A stretch of DNA of 59,911 nucleotides, from NCBI GenBank assembly GCA_902571795.1, contig CACGDL010000005.1:1-59911 (forward strand), given 5' to 3'. Shown piece after piece: positions 11,266 to 21,720 of this stretch (positions within the stretch are counted from its first letter, which is position 1; the number at the start of each line of letters is the position of its first letter). This stretch comes from an uncultured Prochlorococcus sp. Lineage in GTDB: Bacteria > Cyanobacteriota > Cyanobacteriia > PCC-6307 > Cyanobiaceae. Under the pieces are notes generated by a model that searched no databases, was not told the DNA's origin, and saw only the letters and a program-made list of their open reading frames with translations. The position numbers were made by a program, and so were the translations under genes.

Positions 11266-11816
11266 CTTAATTTACTAATTTTTGATTTCTTAAGTACTTT
11301 AAAGTTTTTCTTTTTTGTGGGTATACAACTTTTCAATAAATTTTCAACCACATCAAAATCCCTCCAACCGTCAATTTGAACTGTTCTTCCATCAAGTCCT
11401 TTACTTGTCCTAAAGAATTCAGCAACATCCTCAAGCTGATTAGGAGCAATTTGATTAATACTCACTATATTAGTCTGTCTCGGATTAGCCATAGGCACAC
11501 ATAAAAGTTTTCCATCATATGCACCACAATCATGCATATCCAAAACTCCAATAGGTCTAGCTTTTATTAAACAACCAGCAAAAGTAGGCTCATCCATTAT
11601 CACCATTGCATCAAGAGGAGCTCCATCATCAGCGAGGGTATTTGGGATAAAACCATAATCAAAAGGATACCTCACTGAAGAATGCAAAACTCTATCTAAG
11701 GCCATTATTCCCGCATCAGAGCAATATTCATATTTATTCCTACTCCCTGCAGGTATTTCAACAACAATATTCACTATTCCCTTCATTGGAGATGGAGGTA
11801 TTGAACTAAGGTCCAT
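11262..11816 (-). CDS. family I inorganic pyrophosphatase paralog with degenerate active site
   Basis: VVEIPAGSRNKYEYCSDAG...YPFDYGFIPNTLADDGAPLDAMVI; catalytic DGDPLD replaced by DGAPLD. Confidence 0.92.
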   Translation of the reverse strand: MDLSSIPPSPMKGIVNIVVEIPAGSRNKYEYCSDAGIMALDRVLHSSVRYPFDYGFIPNTLADDGAPLDAMVIMDEPTFAGCLIKARPIGVLDMHDCGAYDGKLLCVPMANPRQTNIVSINQIAPNQLEDVAEFFRTSKGLDGRTVQIDGWRDFDVVENLLKSCIPTKKKNFKVLKKSKISKLS

Positions 11817-12060
11817 CTTTTTTAAAATCGTGATTATGAATTATCTCGTTTCCTTGAGATAAAGGTCTTCCAATTAAAATGCTTATCGAAGGTAAAAAAA
11901 TTGTCAAAATGGCAAAAATAATACCCAGAGATGTTATTGATAAACTCCTTATACTTAAAGGGTCATCATCATCTCTTTCAAAATCACTTCGAGCAGAACC
12001 ATAAGAAGATTCTTCGCTTGATTTACTTTGAATAAACTGCTTTGATTTCGTGTAACTCAA
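11806..12060 (-). CDS. small single-TM conserved hypothetical protein
   Basis: Acidic N-terminus, then TM SLGIIFAILTIFLPSISILIG; 11-nt overlap with the following pyrophosphatase-like gene. Confidence 0.7.
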   Translation of the reverse strand: MSYTKSKQFIQSKSSEESSYGSARSDFERDDDDPLSIRSLSITSLGIIFAILTIFLPSISILIGRPLSQGNEIIHNHDFKKDGP

Positions 12061-12156
12061 GAACTCTTAATTGGTAAAGATTAAGGAGATAATTAAACAT
12101 CATTATCCTACATTCAAAATGTCAATAAATCAAAACATTGATTAGTAACTTTTTAA

Positions 12157-12507
12157 TTACTCTTTTTCAAGCAAAGATCTAATAGATTTTAGTTCGTCTA
12201 ATATTTGCGCCAGTATATTTTGAGCAGCGGACGAAGGTGTATTAAAGACCTCTACAGTAACTTCCTTTATTCTCAAAATATCTTTTGCAAATCTTGCCAC
12301 TTCATTAGGATGGAATTTTAAAGGATCTTTTTGATCAGTCCTAAATTCGGGATTTAATTTTCTTGGATTAAAACTAGGGTTTAGATTTCTTAAATCTGTA
12401 TTTGTATATCTATAGACAGAAGCTCTTGATCTATTTAGGAATTTTTGAACTTCATCAATACCTACTAATTCTTCTTCACTAGAAATATTGGAATCTATAT
12501 TTTCCAT
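12157..12507 (-). CDS. hypothetical protein with HTH-like N-terminus
   Basis: VGIDEVQKFLNRSRASVYRYTNTDLRNLNPSF resembles MerR/excisionase-type winged helix; C-terminal amphipathic helix. Confidence 0.7.
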   Translation of the reverse strand: MENIDSNISSEEELVGIDEVQKFLNRSRASVYRYTNTDLRNLNPSFNPRKLNPEFRTDQKDPLKFHPNEVARFAKDILRIKEVTVEVFNTPSSAAQNILAQILDELKSIRSLLEKE

Positions 12508-12681
12508 AAACTTAAGAAAATGATTAAGTAGTAATGAACTTTTTAAAGAGTTTGAACTTCATTACTGAAGAAGTTAGCAGAAAGAATATTTTTAGACTAG
12601 CCGCGTTGAGGGACTCAAGACACTTTAAATTATTTTTTCATCTTAATTGATAAAATTAAATATTATTAAGGATTTTTCTGT

Positions 12682-14484
12682 ATGCGCGTGACAACCTCAT
12701 TTCCTCTGGGGACACTTCGTGACACACCTTCTGAAGCTGAGATTATTTCACATCAATTACTCTTAAAAGCTGGGTATATTCGCAGAGTTAACAGCGGTAT
12801 TTATGCATACATGCCACTAATGCTTAGAGTTATTGAAAAAATATCCGCAATAATAGAGAAAGAACTTAATAGTATTGGTTGTACAAAATTACTATTACCC
12901 CAACTTCATCCTGCAGATTTATGGAAAAAAAGTGAAAGGTGGGAAGGATATACCGCAGGTGAAGGAATAATGTTTAATCTGAAAGATAGACAAGGTAAAG
13001 AATTTGGTTTAGCGCCAACTCACGAAGAGGTGATCACCAGTATTGCATCAGAGACTATCAACTCCTATAAGCAATTACCTCAATGTTTTTACCAAATCCA
13101 AACAAAATTTAGAGATGAAATAAGGCCAAGGTTTGGATTGATGAGAAGTAGAGAATTCATAATGAAAGATGGTTATTCTTTCCATTCTTCAGAAAACGAT
13201 CTAGCTTCTTTCTATGAAAAGGTGGGCAATGCTTATGAAAATATTTTTAAATCTTGTGGACTGCAGACAGTAGGGGTTGAAGCTGATAGTGGAGCAATTG
13301 GCGGTGCTTCATCTAAAGAATTTATGGTCACTGCTGATGCTGGGGAAGATTCCATTTTGTTCACTCAAAGTGGTTCTTATGCTGCCAATATCGAAAAAGC
13401 TGTTTCTCTACCCTCTCAACCTATTCCACTTAAAGATAATGTTGCAGGGTGGTTGGAAACGCCTCATCAAAAAACAATCCTAGAAGTTTGCGATAATAAC
13501 AATTTAGACCCAAGTCAGATTATTAAAGTAGTAATATTCCTTGCACAGTTCGAAGGTGAATTTAATGTCCCAATTCTTGCATGCATAAGAGGCGATCAAC
13601 ATATTAATGAAGTAAAGCTTTTTAACTTAATCAATAAACTTAATAATTTCAATCTTATTAATCTTAAAAAGATTGAAGACAAAAATACTATCGAAAAAAA
13701 TCTAATTGATTTACCCTTAGGTTTTATTGGGCCAGATTTAGATAATAATACTATCAAAGCTACTTCTTATTGGGATAAAAAATGGACAAGAATAATTGAC
13801 CATTCTGTAACTGGCCTTTCAAAGTTCATAAGTGGTGGGAATAAAGTTAATTTCCATAAAGTTTTTCAAGAATTTTCTTTTTCTTCGAAAGACTATCTAA
13901 TTGGGGATATAAGGAATGCCAAAAAAGGAGATAAAATAAGTATTAATGATGATGAAGAACTTAAAGAAAAAAAAGGTATCGAGATTGGACATATTTTCCA
14001 ACTAGGTCAGAAATATAGTGAAAAATTAAATGCAAAGTTCTCTGATAAGGATGGTCAGCTTAAAAATTTATGGATGGGTTGTTACGGAATAGGAGTGACA
14101 AGAATAGCTCAAGCCGCTATTGAACAGAATCATGATCAAAAAGGCATTTGTTGGCCTATCCAGATTTCTCCTTTTGAAGTTATTATTATCCCAACAAACC
14201 TAAAAGATCCTATTCAAAGTGATCTTACTGAGCATATCTATAACAACTTTTTAATTAATGAAATTGATGTCCTTCTTGATGATAGAAACGATAGAGCTGG
14301 AGTGAAATTTAAAGATGCGGAATTAATTGGTATTCCTTTTCAGATAATTATTGGCAGAGATTCTATTAATAAAGAAGTAGAACTTTTATGCAGAACAAAT
14401 AATACTAAGCTTAAAATTAGTACTGATAAATTGTTAGAAACATTTATTTCCGAATCTAAAATAATGTACAATAAAAAGTCTTGA
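12682..14484 (+). CDS. proS: prolyl-tRNA synthetase
   Basis: AGYIRRVNSGIYAYMPLMLRVIEKI, FRDEIRPRFGLMRSREFIMKDGYSFH, YGIGVTRIAQAAIEQN. Confidence 0.97.
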   Translation: MRVTTSFPLGTLRDTPSEAEIISHQLLLKAGYIRRVNSGIYAYMPLMLRVIEKISAIIEKELNSIGCTKLLLPQLHPADLWKKSERWEGYTAGEGIMFNLKDRQGKEFGLAPTHEEVITSIASETINSYKQLPQCFYQIQTKFRDEIRPRFGLMRSREFIMKDGYSFHSSENDLASFYEKVGNAYENIFKSCGLQTVGVEADSGAIGGASSKEFMVTADAGEDSILFTQSGSYAANIEKAVSLPSQPIPLKDNVAGWLETPHQKTILEVCDNNNLDPSQIIKVVIFLAQFEGEFNVPILACIRGDQHINEVKLFNLINKLNNFNLINLKKIEDKNTIEKNLIDLPLGFIGPDLDNNTIKATSYWDKKWTRIIDHSVTGLSKFISGGNKVNFHKVFQEFSFSSKDYLIGDIRNAKKGDKISINDDEELKEKKGIEIGHIFQLGQKYSEKLNAKFSDKDGQLKNLWMGCYGIGVTRIAQAAIEQNHDQKGICWPIQISPFEVIIIPTNLKDPIQSDLTEHIYNNFLINEIDVLLDDRNDRAGVKFKDAELIGIPFQIIIGRDSINKEVELLCRTNNTKLKISTDKLLETFISESKIMYNKKS

Positions 14485-14510
14485 GGCTTATTTTTTTTGG
14501 GAGCTAAGTT

Positions 14511-14948
14511 ATGTTACTGAAATGGACATCAAAATTATTTTTTAAGAATCTTACCAAAGCTATATCTTTTTCAATATCTTTAATTGTTGTTTTTACACTA
14601 TTTAGTTCCCCTTCCATAGCTGCAAAAACCGCTATGACAGGTGACTATACAAAGGATACAATATCAGTTGTTAAAACATTACAAACAGCTGTTGATACTC
14701 CAAAAGATTCTCCCAATAAAGATGAAGTAAGAAGTGAAGCTCTTACACTCATAACCGACTATATTTCAAGATATAGAAATAGAGGGATGGTGAATAAAAC
14801 CCAATCATTTACCACAATGCAAACAGCATTAAATGCTATGGCAGGTCATTACAAAAACTTTGCAAGTAGACCTTTGCCAGATAAACTTAAAGAGCGTCTA
14901 ACCAAAGAATTTTCTCTTGCTGAAAAAATGGTTTTAAGAGAAAGTTGA
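14511..14948 (+). CDS. psb27: photosystem II assembly/repair protein Psb27
   Basis: TGDYTKDTISVVKTLQTAVDTP...DYISRYRNRG...SFTTMQTALNAMAGHYKNFASRPLPDKLKERL; N-terminal signal sequence without lipobox Cys. Confidence 0.93.
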   Translation: MLLKWTSKLFFKNLTKAISFSISLIVVFTLFSSPSIAAKTAMTGDYTKDTISVVKTLQTAVDTPKDSPNKDEVRSEALTLITDYISRYRNRGMVNKTQSFTTMQTALNAMAGHYKNFASRPLPDKLKERLTKEFSLAEKMVLRES

Positions 14949-14975
14949 TACAATTCATTTACTTTTCAAAAGTAA

Positions 14976-16340
<1,365 letters not shown>

Positions 16341-16355
16341 TTTAGTTCCAAATTA

Positions 16356-17357
16356 ATGAAGGAATCCTTTAGACATTTTGAACATAAAAAAGTTGATCTC
16401 ATTGGTCTGGGCAATGCAATAGTAGATATTATTGTAAATATTGAAGATGAGTTTCTTGAGATAAATAATCTGGATAAAGGATCAATGAATCTAATTAATT
16501 CTGCCGAATCTCAGAGATTGTTAGAAAATTGCAAAGTGATCAAACAAATTTCAGGCGGGTCCTCAGCAAATACCGTTGTTTCTTTAGCAGAATTAGGCAA
16601 TCATGTGCAGTTTATAGGAAGAGTGAAAAATGATCAATTTGGGAATTTCTTTTCTGAAGATATAAAAAAAAGTAAAACTATATTTAATACTCCACCTACT
16701 ATTGAAGGTGCTCCAACAGCTCATTCAATCATTTTGGTTACACCTGATGCACAAAGAACTATGTGCACTTACCTAGGAGCATCTGTAGAGTTTGAACCAA
16801 AAGACATTGACTTTACTGTAATTAAGGAAAGTAAATACTTATATTTAGAAGGATATTTATGGGATAGCGAATTAGCTAAAAAAGCTTTTATTAAAGCCGC
16901 CCAAATTGCAAAACAATCTAATACAAAAATAATTCTTTCTTTATCTGATTCATTTTGTGTAGATAGACATCGTGAGAGTTTCTTGGAATTAATTTATGAA
17001 TATGTAGATATTGTTTTTTGCAATGAATCCGAGGTGTTAAGTCTATTTAAAAAAGATAAATTAGCAAGCTGCCAAGAAGACCTATCTTCCTTATGTGAAT
17101 TAGTCATAGTAACTCTTGGAAGCAATGGTTCTCTGATCGTTAACAAAAATAATGTTGAAATAATTGAGTCAATAAGGAAAGGCAAGATTATTGATACTAC
17201 AGGAGCGGGAGATATCTATGCGGGAGGATTTATCCATGGATTAATAAACAATTGTTCCCTCAAAAAATGCGGAGAGATAGCTTCAATTTGTGCGGGGCAA
17301 ATAATTACGCAATTAGGATCTAGAACAGATATTGATCTTAAAGAGTTAATAAAATAG
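16356..17357 (+). CDS. PfkB-family carbohydrate/adenosine kinase
   Basis: GGSSANTVVSLAELG; IDTTGAGDIYAGGFIHGL signature. Confidence 0.93.
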   Translation: MKESFRHFEHKKVDLIGLGNAIVDIIVNIEDEFLEINNLDKGSMNLINSAESQRLLENCKVIKQISGGSSANTVVSLAELGNHVQFIGRVKNDQFGNFFSEDIKKSKTIFNTPPTIEGAPTAHSIILVTPDAQRTMCTYLGASVEFEPKDIDFTVIKESKYLYLEGYLWDSELAKKAFIKAAQIAKQSNTKIILSLSDSFCVDRHRESFLELIYEYVDIVFCNESEVLSLFKKDKLASCQEDLSSLCELVIVTLGSNGSLIVNKNNVEIIESIRKGKIIDTTGAGDIYAGGFIHGLINNCSLKKCGEIASICAGQIITQLGSRTDIDLKELIK

Positions 17358-17363
17358 ATTTAA

Positions 17364-17672
17364 TCAAATAGTCTTATTCAACCAATCATAATATTTCACC
17401 TCAGCATGATATTTTTTGTAAATAATTTGAGGGACATCATATGTGGAATTTTTATTTACGAAATCAATTAAACAATCTTTAAATTCTAGTTTACTTTTTA
17501 TTGTGATTTCAAACTCTTTAGTTTCTTCAATATCATCATCCCACTTATAAATTGAAAAAATTTGCTTTATCGAAACACAAGCTGCAAGTTTATTTTGTAT
17601 TAATAATTTAGCCATTCGCAAAGCATTTGCGTTACTTGATTCAGTTGTGATCATAACTAATACTTCCATCAT
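17364..17672 (-). CDS. cutA: divalent cation tolerance protein CutA
   Basis: MITTESSNANALRMAKLLIQNKLAACVSI...YKWDDDIEETKEFEITIKS. Confidence 0.93.
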   Translation of the reverse strand: MMEVLVMITTESSNANALRMAKLLIQNKLAACVSIKQIFSIYKWDDDIEETKEFEITIKSKLEFKDCLIDFVNKNSTYDVPQIIYKKYHAEVKYYDWLNKTI

Positions 17673-17682
17673 GAATTAAACA

Positions 17683-18480
17683 TCAATATTTTTTAATTAT
17701 GTGATTTATCAAATTGTGATATTGATCAAAAGAGTAAGAATAATCATTTTTAACTTTCGGCCTTTTAACCAAAAATAACTTCATATTACTTTCAGAAACT
17801 ATACTCTCCCAGTTTTTCTGAGAATAACTTCCAGATTCTCTGCATAGAACATAATCTATCTCCCAAAAATCACAAAGCTTTTTTTCTAAAATGCTTTTAT
17901 TATTTTTACTCGGTTCAAGTATCGCTATGTTTGAATTTTTAATACATGATCCAAAAGCTTTAGTTATACTCTCAAAAGTTGGAAGTACTCTTGTAAATAC
18001 ATTTGCTTTACAATTTATATAATAACTAGCTGTGTCGTTAAGGAATCTTGATCCTATTGCAAGAAGAATATTCTTATTTTCTATATCAACATTATTTATA
18101 TCCTTTAAATGATCAATATAAAAAAAATTATTAGTGTTATTTATAAGAGATTTCCTCTCAAATAGTAAAAGAGGTGTATTAATTTCTTTACATGCATTAT
18201 TAAGATTTTTAGAAATTATTACAGCAAACGGATGAGTAGCATCGACAACGCATGTGATTTTATTTTTATTTATGAAATTAATTATTTGATCTTTATTATT
18301 TAATTTCCCCGTAATGATATGTAACTTTGGATTTTCAATATAAGCCTGCCCTGCTTTATAAGTTAAAACACTTGCAAAGACTGAATAATTAAGTTCAAGA
18401 AGCCTATTAGCTATTACAGGTCCATCCGAAGTTCCTGAAAGGATCCAAACATTTTTATAGCAATTTCCTTGATTCTGCAT
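17683..18480 (-). CDS. cobK: precorrin-6A/cobalt-precorrin-6A reductase
   Basis: VWILSGTSDGPVIANRL; CVVDATHPFAVIISKN; VLCRESGSYS. Confidence 0.85.
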   Translation of the reverse strand: MQNQGNCYKNVWILSGTSDGPVIANRLLELNYSVFASVLTYKAGQAYIENPKLHIITGKLNNKDQIINFINKNKITCVVDATHPFAVIISKNLNNACKEINTPLLLFERKSLINNTNNFFYIDHLKDINNVDIENKNILLAIGSRFLNDTASYYINCKANVFTRVLPTFESITKAFGSCIKNSNIAILEPSKNNKSILEKKLCDFWEIDYVLCRESGSYSQKNWESIVSESNMKLFLVKRPKVKNDYSYSFDQYHNLINHIIKKY

Positions 18481-18508
18481 CAGTATGTCTTTAATTAAAT
18501 AGTAAGTA

Positions 18509-18934
18509 ATGAATCATTGTTTAATTCAGGCGGTCATTAATAGCGCTCCCCAAATGAGGTTTACCAAAGACAACCAAACTCCAATAGCAGAAATGATTGT
18601 TAATTTTAAAGGATTACGTAGTGAAGATCCAACCAGAGATCTCAAGATCATAGGATGGGGAAATATTGCCCAAGAAATGGTAGATGAACTAAAGGAGGGG
18701 CAAAATATTGTTATTGAGGGACGTCTAAAGATGAATTCTGTCACTAGAAAAGACGGAACGAAAGAAAAACAACCAGAACTAACAGCTTCAAAAATTCATC
18801 AAATATCGCCAGTTGATGTTATTAAGTCTGATCAAAAAGAAAATAATGAATCATTTGAAAATAAAGAAACCGCCAAAAAATCTAGTTGGGATAGTTCACC
18901 TTTAGTACCTGAAGTGGACGAAATACCTTTTTAA
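18509..18934 (+). CDS. ssb: single-stranded DNA-binding protein
   Basis: OB-fold core with GWGNIAQEMVDELKEGQNIVIEGRLKMNSV and acidic C-terminal tip VDEIPF. Confidence 0.88.
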   Translation: MNHCLIQAVINSAPQMRFTKDNQTPIAEMIVNFKGLRSEDPTRDLKIIGWGNIAQEMVDELKEGQNIVIEGRLKMNSVTRKDGTKEKQPELTASKIHQISPVDVIKSDQKENNESFENKETAKKSSWDSSPLVPEVDEIPF

Positions 18935-18935
18935 A

Positions 18936-19118
18936 TCAAATATCAACATTATTTTCTTGAACACTTATAATTAATTTGCTTATTTTTCTTTCAAGCGCGG
19001 CAAGTTCGCTTCTGATTTCTGGCCATTTACCCTTATCAAGATTTTCTAGTAGCCATGCTCTATCTTGATCAAGTTTAAAAAGTAAATCTCCTTGATTTGC
19101 AGTATTAGGATCTTGCAT
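18936..19118 (-). CDS. small conserved hypothetical protein
   Basis: 60 aa helical ORF filling the ssb/DUF2854 gap, stop adjacent to ssb stop. Confidence 0.6.
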   Translation of the reverse strand: MQDPNTANQGDLLFKLDQDRAWLLENLDKGKWPEIRSELAALERKISKLIISVQENNVDI

Positions 19119-19160
19119 AATACTTGTTAGCCTATTTAAAACTCATTCTACTAAATCAAA

Positions 19161-19691
19161 ATGAAGAAATACTTATCGCCTGGAAACTTAATCGTAACCG
19201 CTGGGGGTGTATTAGCTTTTGTTGGAATGACTGCTTATTTTACAGACTCAGTGAATTTAAGTGTACCTACTTTTTTTTATGGAGTACCTATTTTTTTAAT
19301 TGGCTTAGGCTTAAAGACTTCCGAAATACCTCCTGTAGAGTTATTTGACAAGACAAATTTTGCGACAAATAAATTTAATAGACCAAAAGAACTAACAGCA
19401 TTAGTTAAGGATGTTACAAGATGGAGGTATGGGATAAAAGCTCATCTGGAATCGTCATTAGAATCTTTAAATTTGTGGGATGAGGATAACCCCCCTCAAT
19501 TAAAAGAAATAGAAGAAATTACAAAGGAAGAAAAAAATGGTCTCAGAATGCGTTTCGAATTAAACGCTGTACCTCTAGAAAAATGGATTGAAAAACAAGA
19601 AAGATTAAATAGGTTTTTCGTCAAAGGTCTTGAATCAGAATTTATTATCGACGATAATAAAAAAGAATTTGATTTTATTCTCTTTTATTGA
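19161..19691 (+). CDS. DUF2854-type conserved cyanobacterial membrane protein
   Basis: Two TM segments (IVTAGGVLAFVGMTAYFT, FFYGVPIFLIGLGLK) then soluble domain; recognised by general pattern only. Confidence 0.75.
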   Translation: MKKYLSPGNLIVTAGGVLAFVGMTAYFTDSVNLSVPTFFYGVPIFLIGLGLKTSEIPPVELFDKTNFATNKFNRPKELTALVKDVTRWRYGIKAHLESSLESLNLWDEDNPPQLKEIEEITKEEKNGLRMRFELNAVPLEKWIEKQERLNRFFVKGLESEFIIDDNKKEFDFILFY

Positions 19692-19755
19692 ATATAGGGA
19701 TATATTTGTAAAAACCTAATTTCTCAATTCAATCAAGTTTTAATGAATTTTAATA

Positions 19756-20607
19756 ATGAATGATTCTCAAAGAGTATCAATATTAAGCGAAGCACTTCCA
19801 TATATACAAAGTTTCTCAGGTAGAAAAATTGTTATCAAGTATGGTGGTTCTGTTATGGAGAATGATAATTTAAAAAATGCTTTTTTTAGAGACATTGCAC
19901 TTTTATCAACCGTTGGGGTTTGTCCGATAGTAATTCATGGAGGTGGACCAGAGATTAATAATTGGTTAATGAAATTAGAAATATCTCCTAAATTCGAAAA
20001 TGGATTAAGAATTACTGATCAAAAAACAATGGAAATTGTCGAGATGGTTCTAATGGGTAGGGTTAACAAACAAATTGTAAAAGGGATTAATAAAACTGGA
20101 TCCTTAGCTGTGGGAATATCAGGTCTTGATGGCAACTTAATTCAATCTAGAGAACTCGGAGATGGTAGCCATGGGTTAGTGGGAGAGGTTACAAAAATCA
20201 ATCCTGAAATATTAGATCCTCTTATTTCTAAAGGATACATCCCAATTATTTCTAGCATTGGATCAACCTTGGAGGGTATTTCCCATAATATAAATGCAGA
20301 TTTTGTTGCTGGAGAAATTGCTGCTGCAATAAATGCAGAAAAACTTATTCTTCTTACTGATACTCAAGGGATCTTAAAAGAAAAAGATAACAAAAATAGT
20401 CTTGTTGAAAAAACTAATCTCAAAGAGGCAAGGGATTTTATTGATAAAAAAATTGTGACTGAAGGTATGATTCCAAAGACAGAATGCTGTATAAGAGCTT
20501 TAGCCCAAGGAGTCAAAGCAGCTCACATAATTGATGGAAGAATAGAACATTCATTACTTCTTGAGATTTTTACAAATTCCGGAATAGGTACAATGATAGT
20601 CGCCTAA
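19756..20607 (+). CDS. argB: acetylglutamate kinase
   Basis: [13 protein letters not shown]...[14 protein letters not shown]...[26 protein letters not shown]. Confidence 0.97.
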   Translation: MNDSQRVSILSEALPYIQSFSGRKIVIKYGGSVMENDNLKNAFFRDIALLSTVGVCPIVIHGGGPEINNWLMKLEISPKFENGLRITDQKTMEIVEMVLMGRVNKQIVKGINKTGSLAVGISGLDGNLIQSRELGDGSHGLVGEVTKINPEILDPLISKGYIPIISSIGSTLEGISHNINADFVAGEIAAAINAEKLILLTDTQGILKEKDNKNSLVEKTNLKEARDFIDKKIVTEGMIPKTECCIRALAQGVKAAHIIDGRIEHSLLLEIFTNSGIGTMIVA

Positions 20608-20610
20608 CCC

Positions 20611-21720
20611 ATGAAAACTTATGAGCAAGTTTTAGAAAAAGTAGAACTTGCTTTAGCTAAAGGTGAGTATCATTATTGCATTGAATTTCTTTTGCCCATA
20701 ATCGAATCATTTCCTTTATCAAGCAAAGAGGGAGTAAATTTAAGAACAATCTTAATTACTGCTCTATGTGGTATCAATAAAAGGGAAGAGGCTAAAAGGT
20801 TTTGCAAAGAACTTCTAAAATCTTACGATAATAAGACGAGAGAAAATGCAAAATATTTGATGGAAGTTATAGACTCTCCTGACATTAAAAAGCCAGAAAA
20901 TTGGAACGTACAGTTTGAAAGCGACCCATCACTTAATAAAAAATCTCTTAACTCACTGCGCAAAAAAAGAAAAGTATTAAAGAAAAAAAAATTTATTAAT
21001 GTAACTGAGACACCAACTGGTGAGACAAAACCCTTTCAGAAAGGCTTTTCACTGATCATTTTTTTAATACTATTATTATTAATTCCACTTTTAAGTGGCT
21101 GCGTAAAAATTGAGGATACCCTTGATCTAAGTGAACTTGATTCAATAACTAATAATTTAGTGATAGAGAGTAAATACATAAAGAAATTTCCTTGGCAATT
21201 AAAATTTGAAGAGAAAATGAAAGATATTTTTCCTGACGCAGAAATTGAACAAGACGAATCAACCTTCTCTTTGAAACATAAAAATCTGAATTTAGAGGAT
21301 ACAAAGCAAGTACTTAAAATCACTCAAAATACAGCTGGAGAGTTAGCAGGAGAATCAACAAATATAGAAATTAATACTACTCAAAAAAACTTCATTTTCT
21401 TTAAAAAATACTTTTACAGGTTAGATTTGGATCTAAATTCTATTAAAGGCATTGATAATTTAGAACTCATTTTCAAAATTATTCACCCCAATAAAGCTAT
21501 CCTTACCGAGAAAAATAATTCAAATTTAGAAATCACAAAAAATCTAATAATTTGGGATTTAAATCAAGGGCAGACAAATAGTCTTGAATTTTCTTTCTGG
21601 AGCCTCAACAAACTCTCGATTGGGATAATTATTATTTTAATAATTATAATATTGGCTTATTTATTAAGATTCTATAGATTTAAATTAGGTTCAGATTTAC
21701 CTCAACTTCCATCAAAGTAA
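20611..21720 (+). CDS. TPR-like N-terminus plus DUF3153-like C-terminal domain with internal lipobox
   Basis: Helical repeats in residues 1-85; FSLIIFLILLLLIPLLSGC at 146-164; C-terminal TM near 340. Confidence 0.75.
   Translation: MKTYEQVLEKVELALAKGEYHYCIEFLLPIIESFPLSSKEGVNLRTILITALCGINKREEAKRFCKELLKSYDNKTRENAKYLMEVIDSPDIKKPENWNVQFESDPSLNKKSLNSLRKKRKVLKKKKFINVTETPTGETKPFQKGFSLIIFLILLLLIPLLSGCVKIEDTLDLSELDSITNNLVIESKYIKKFPWQLKFEEKMKDIFPDAEIEQDESTFSLKHKNLNLEDTKQVLKITQNTAGELAGESTNIEINTTQKNFIFFKKYFYRLDLDLNSIKGIDNLELIFKIIHPNKAILTEKNNSNLEITKNLIIWDLNQGQTNSLEFSFWSLNKLSIGIIIILIIIILAYLLRFYRFKLGSDLPQLPSK

Noticed and set aside
19124-19348. Out-of-frame ORF overlapping the DUF2854-type gene
   Set aside because: Frame-shifted copy of the real reading frame (19161-19691); composition not protein-like.
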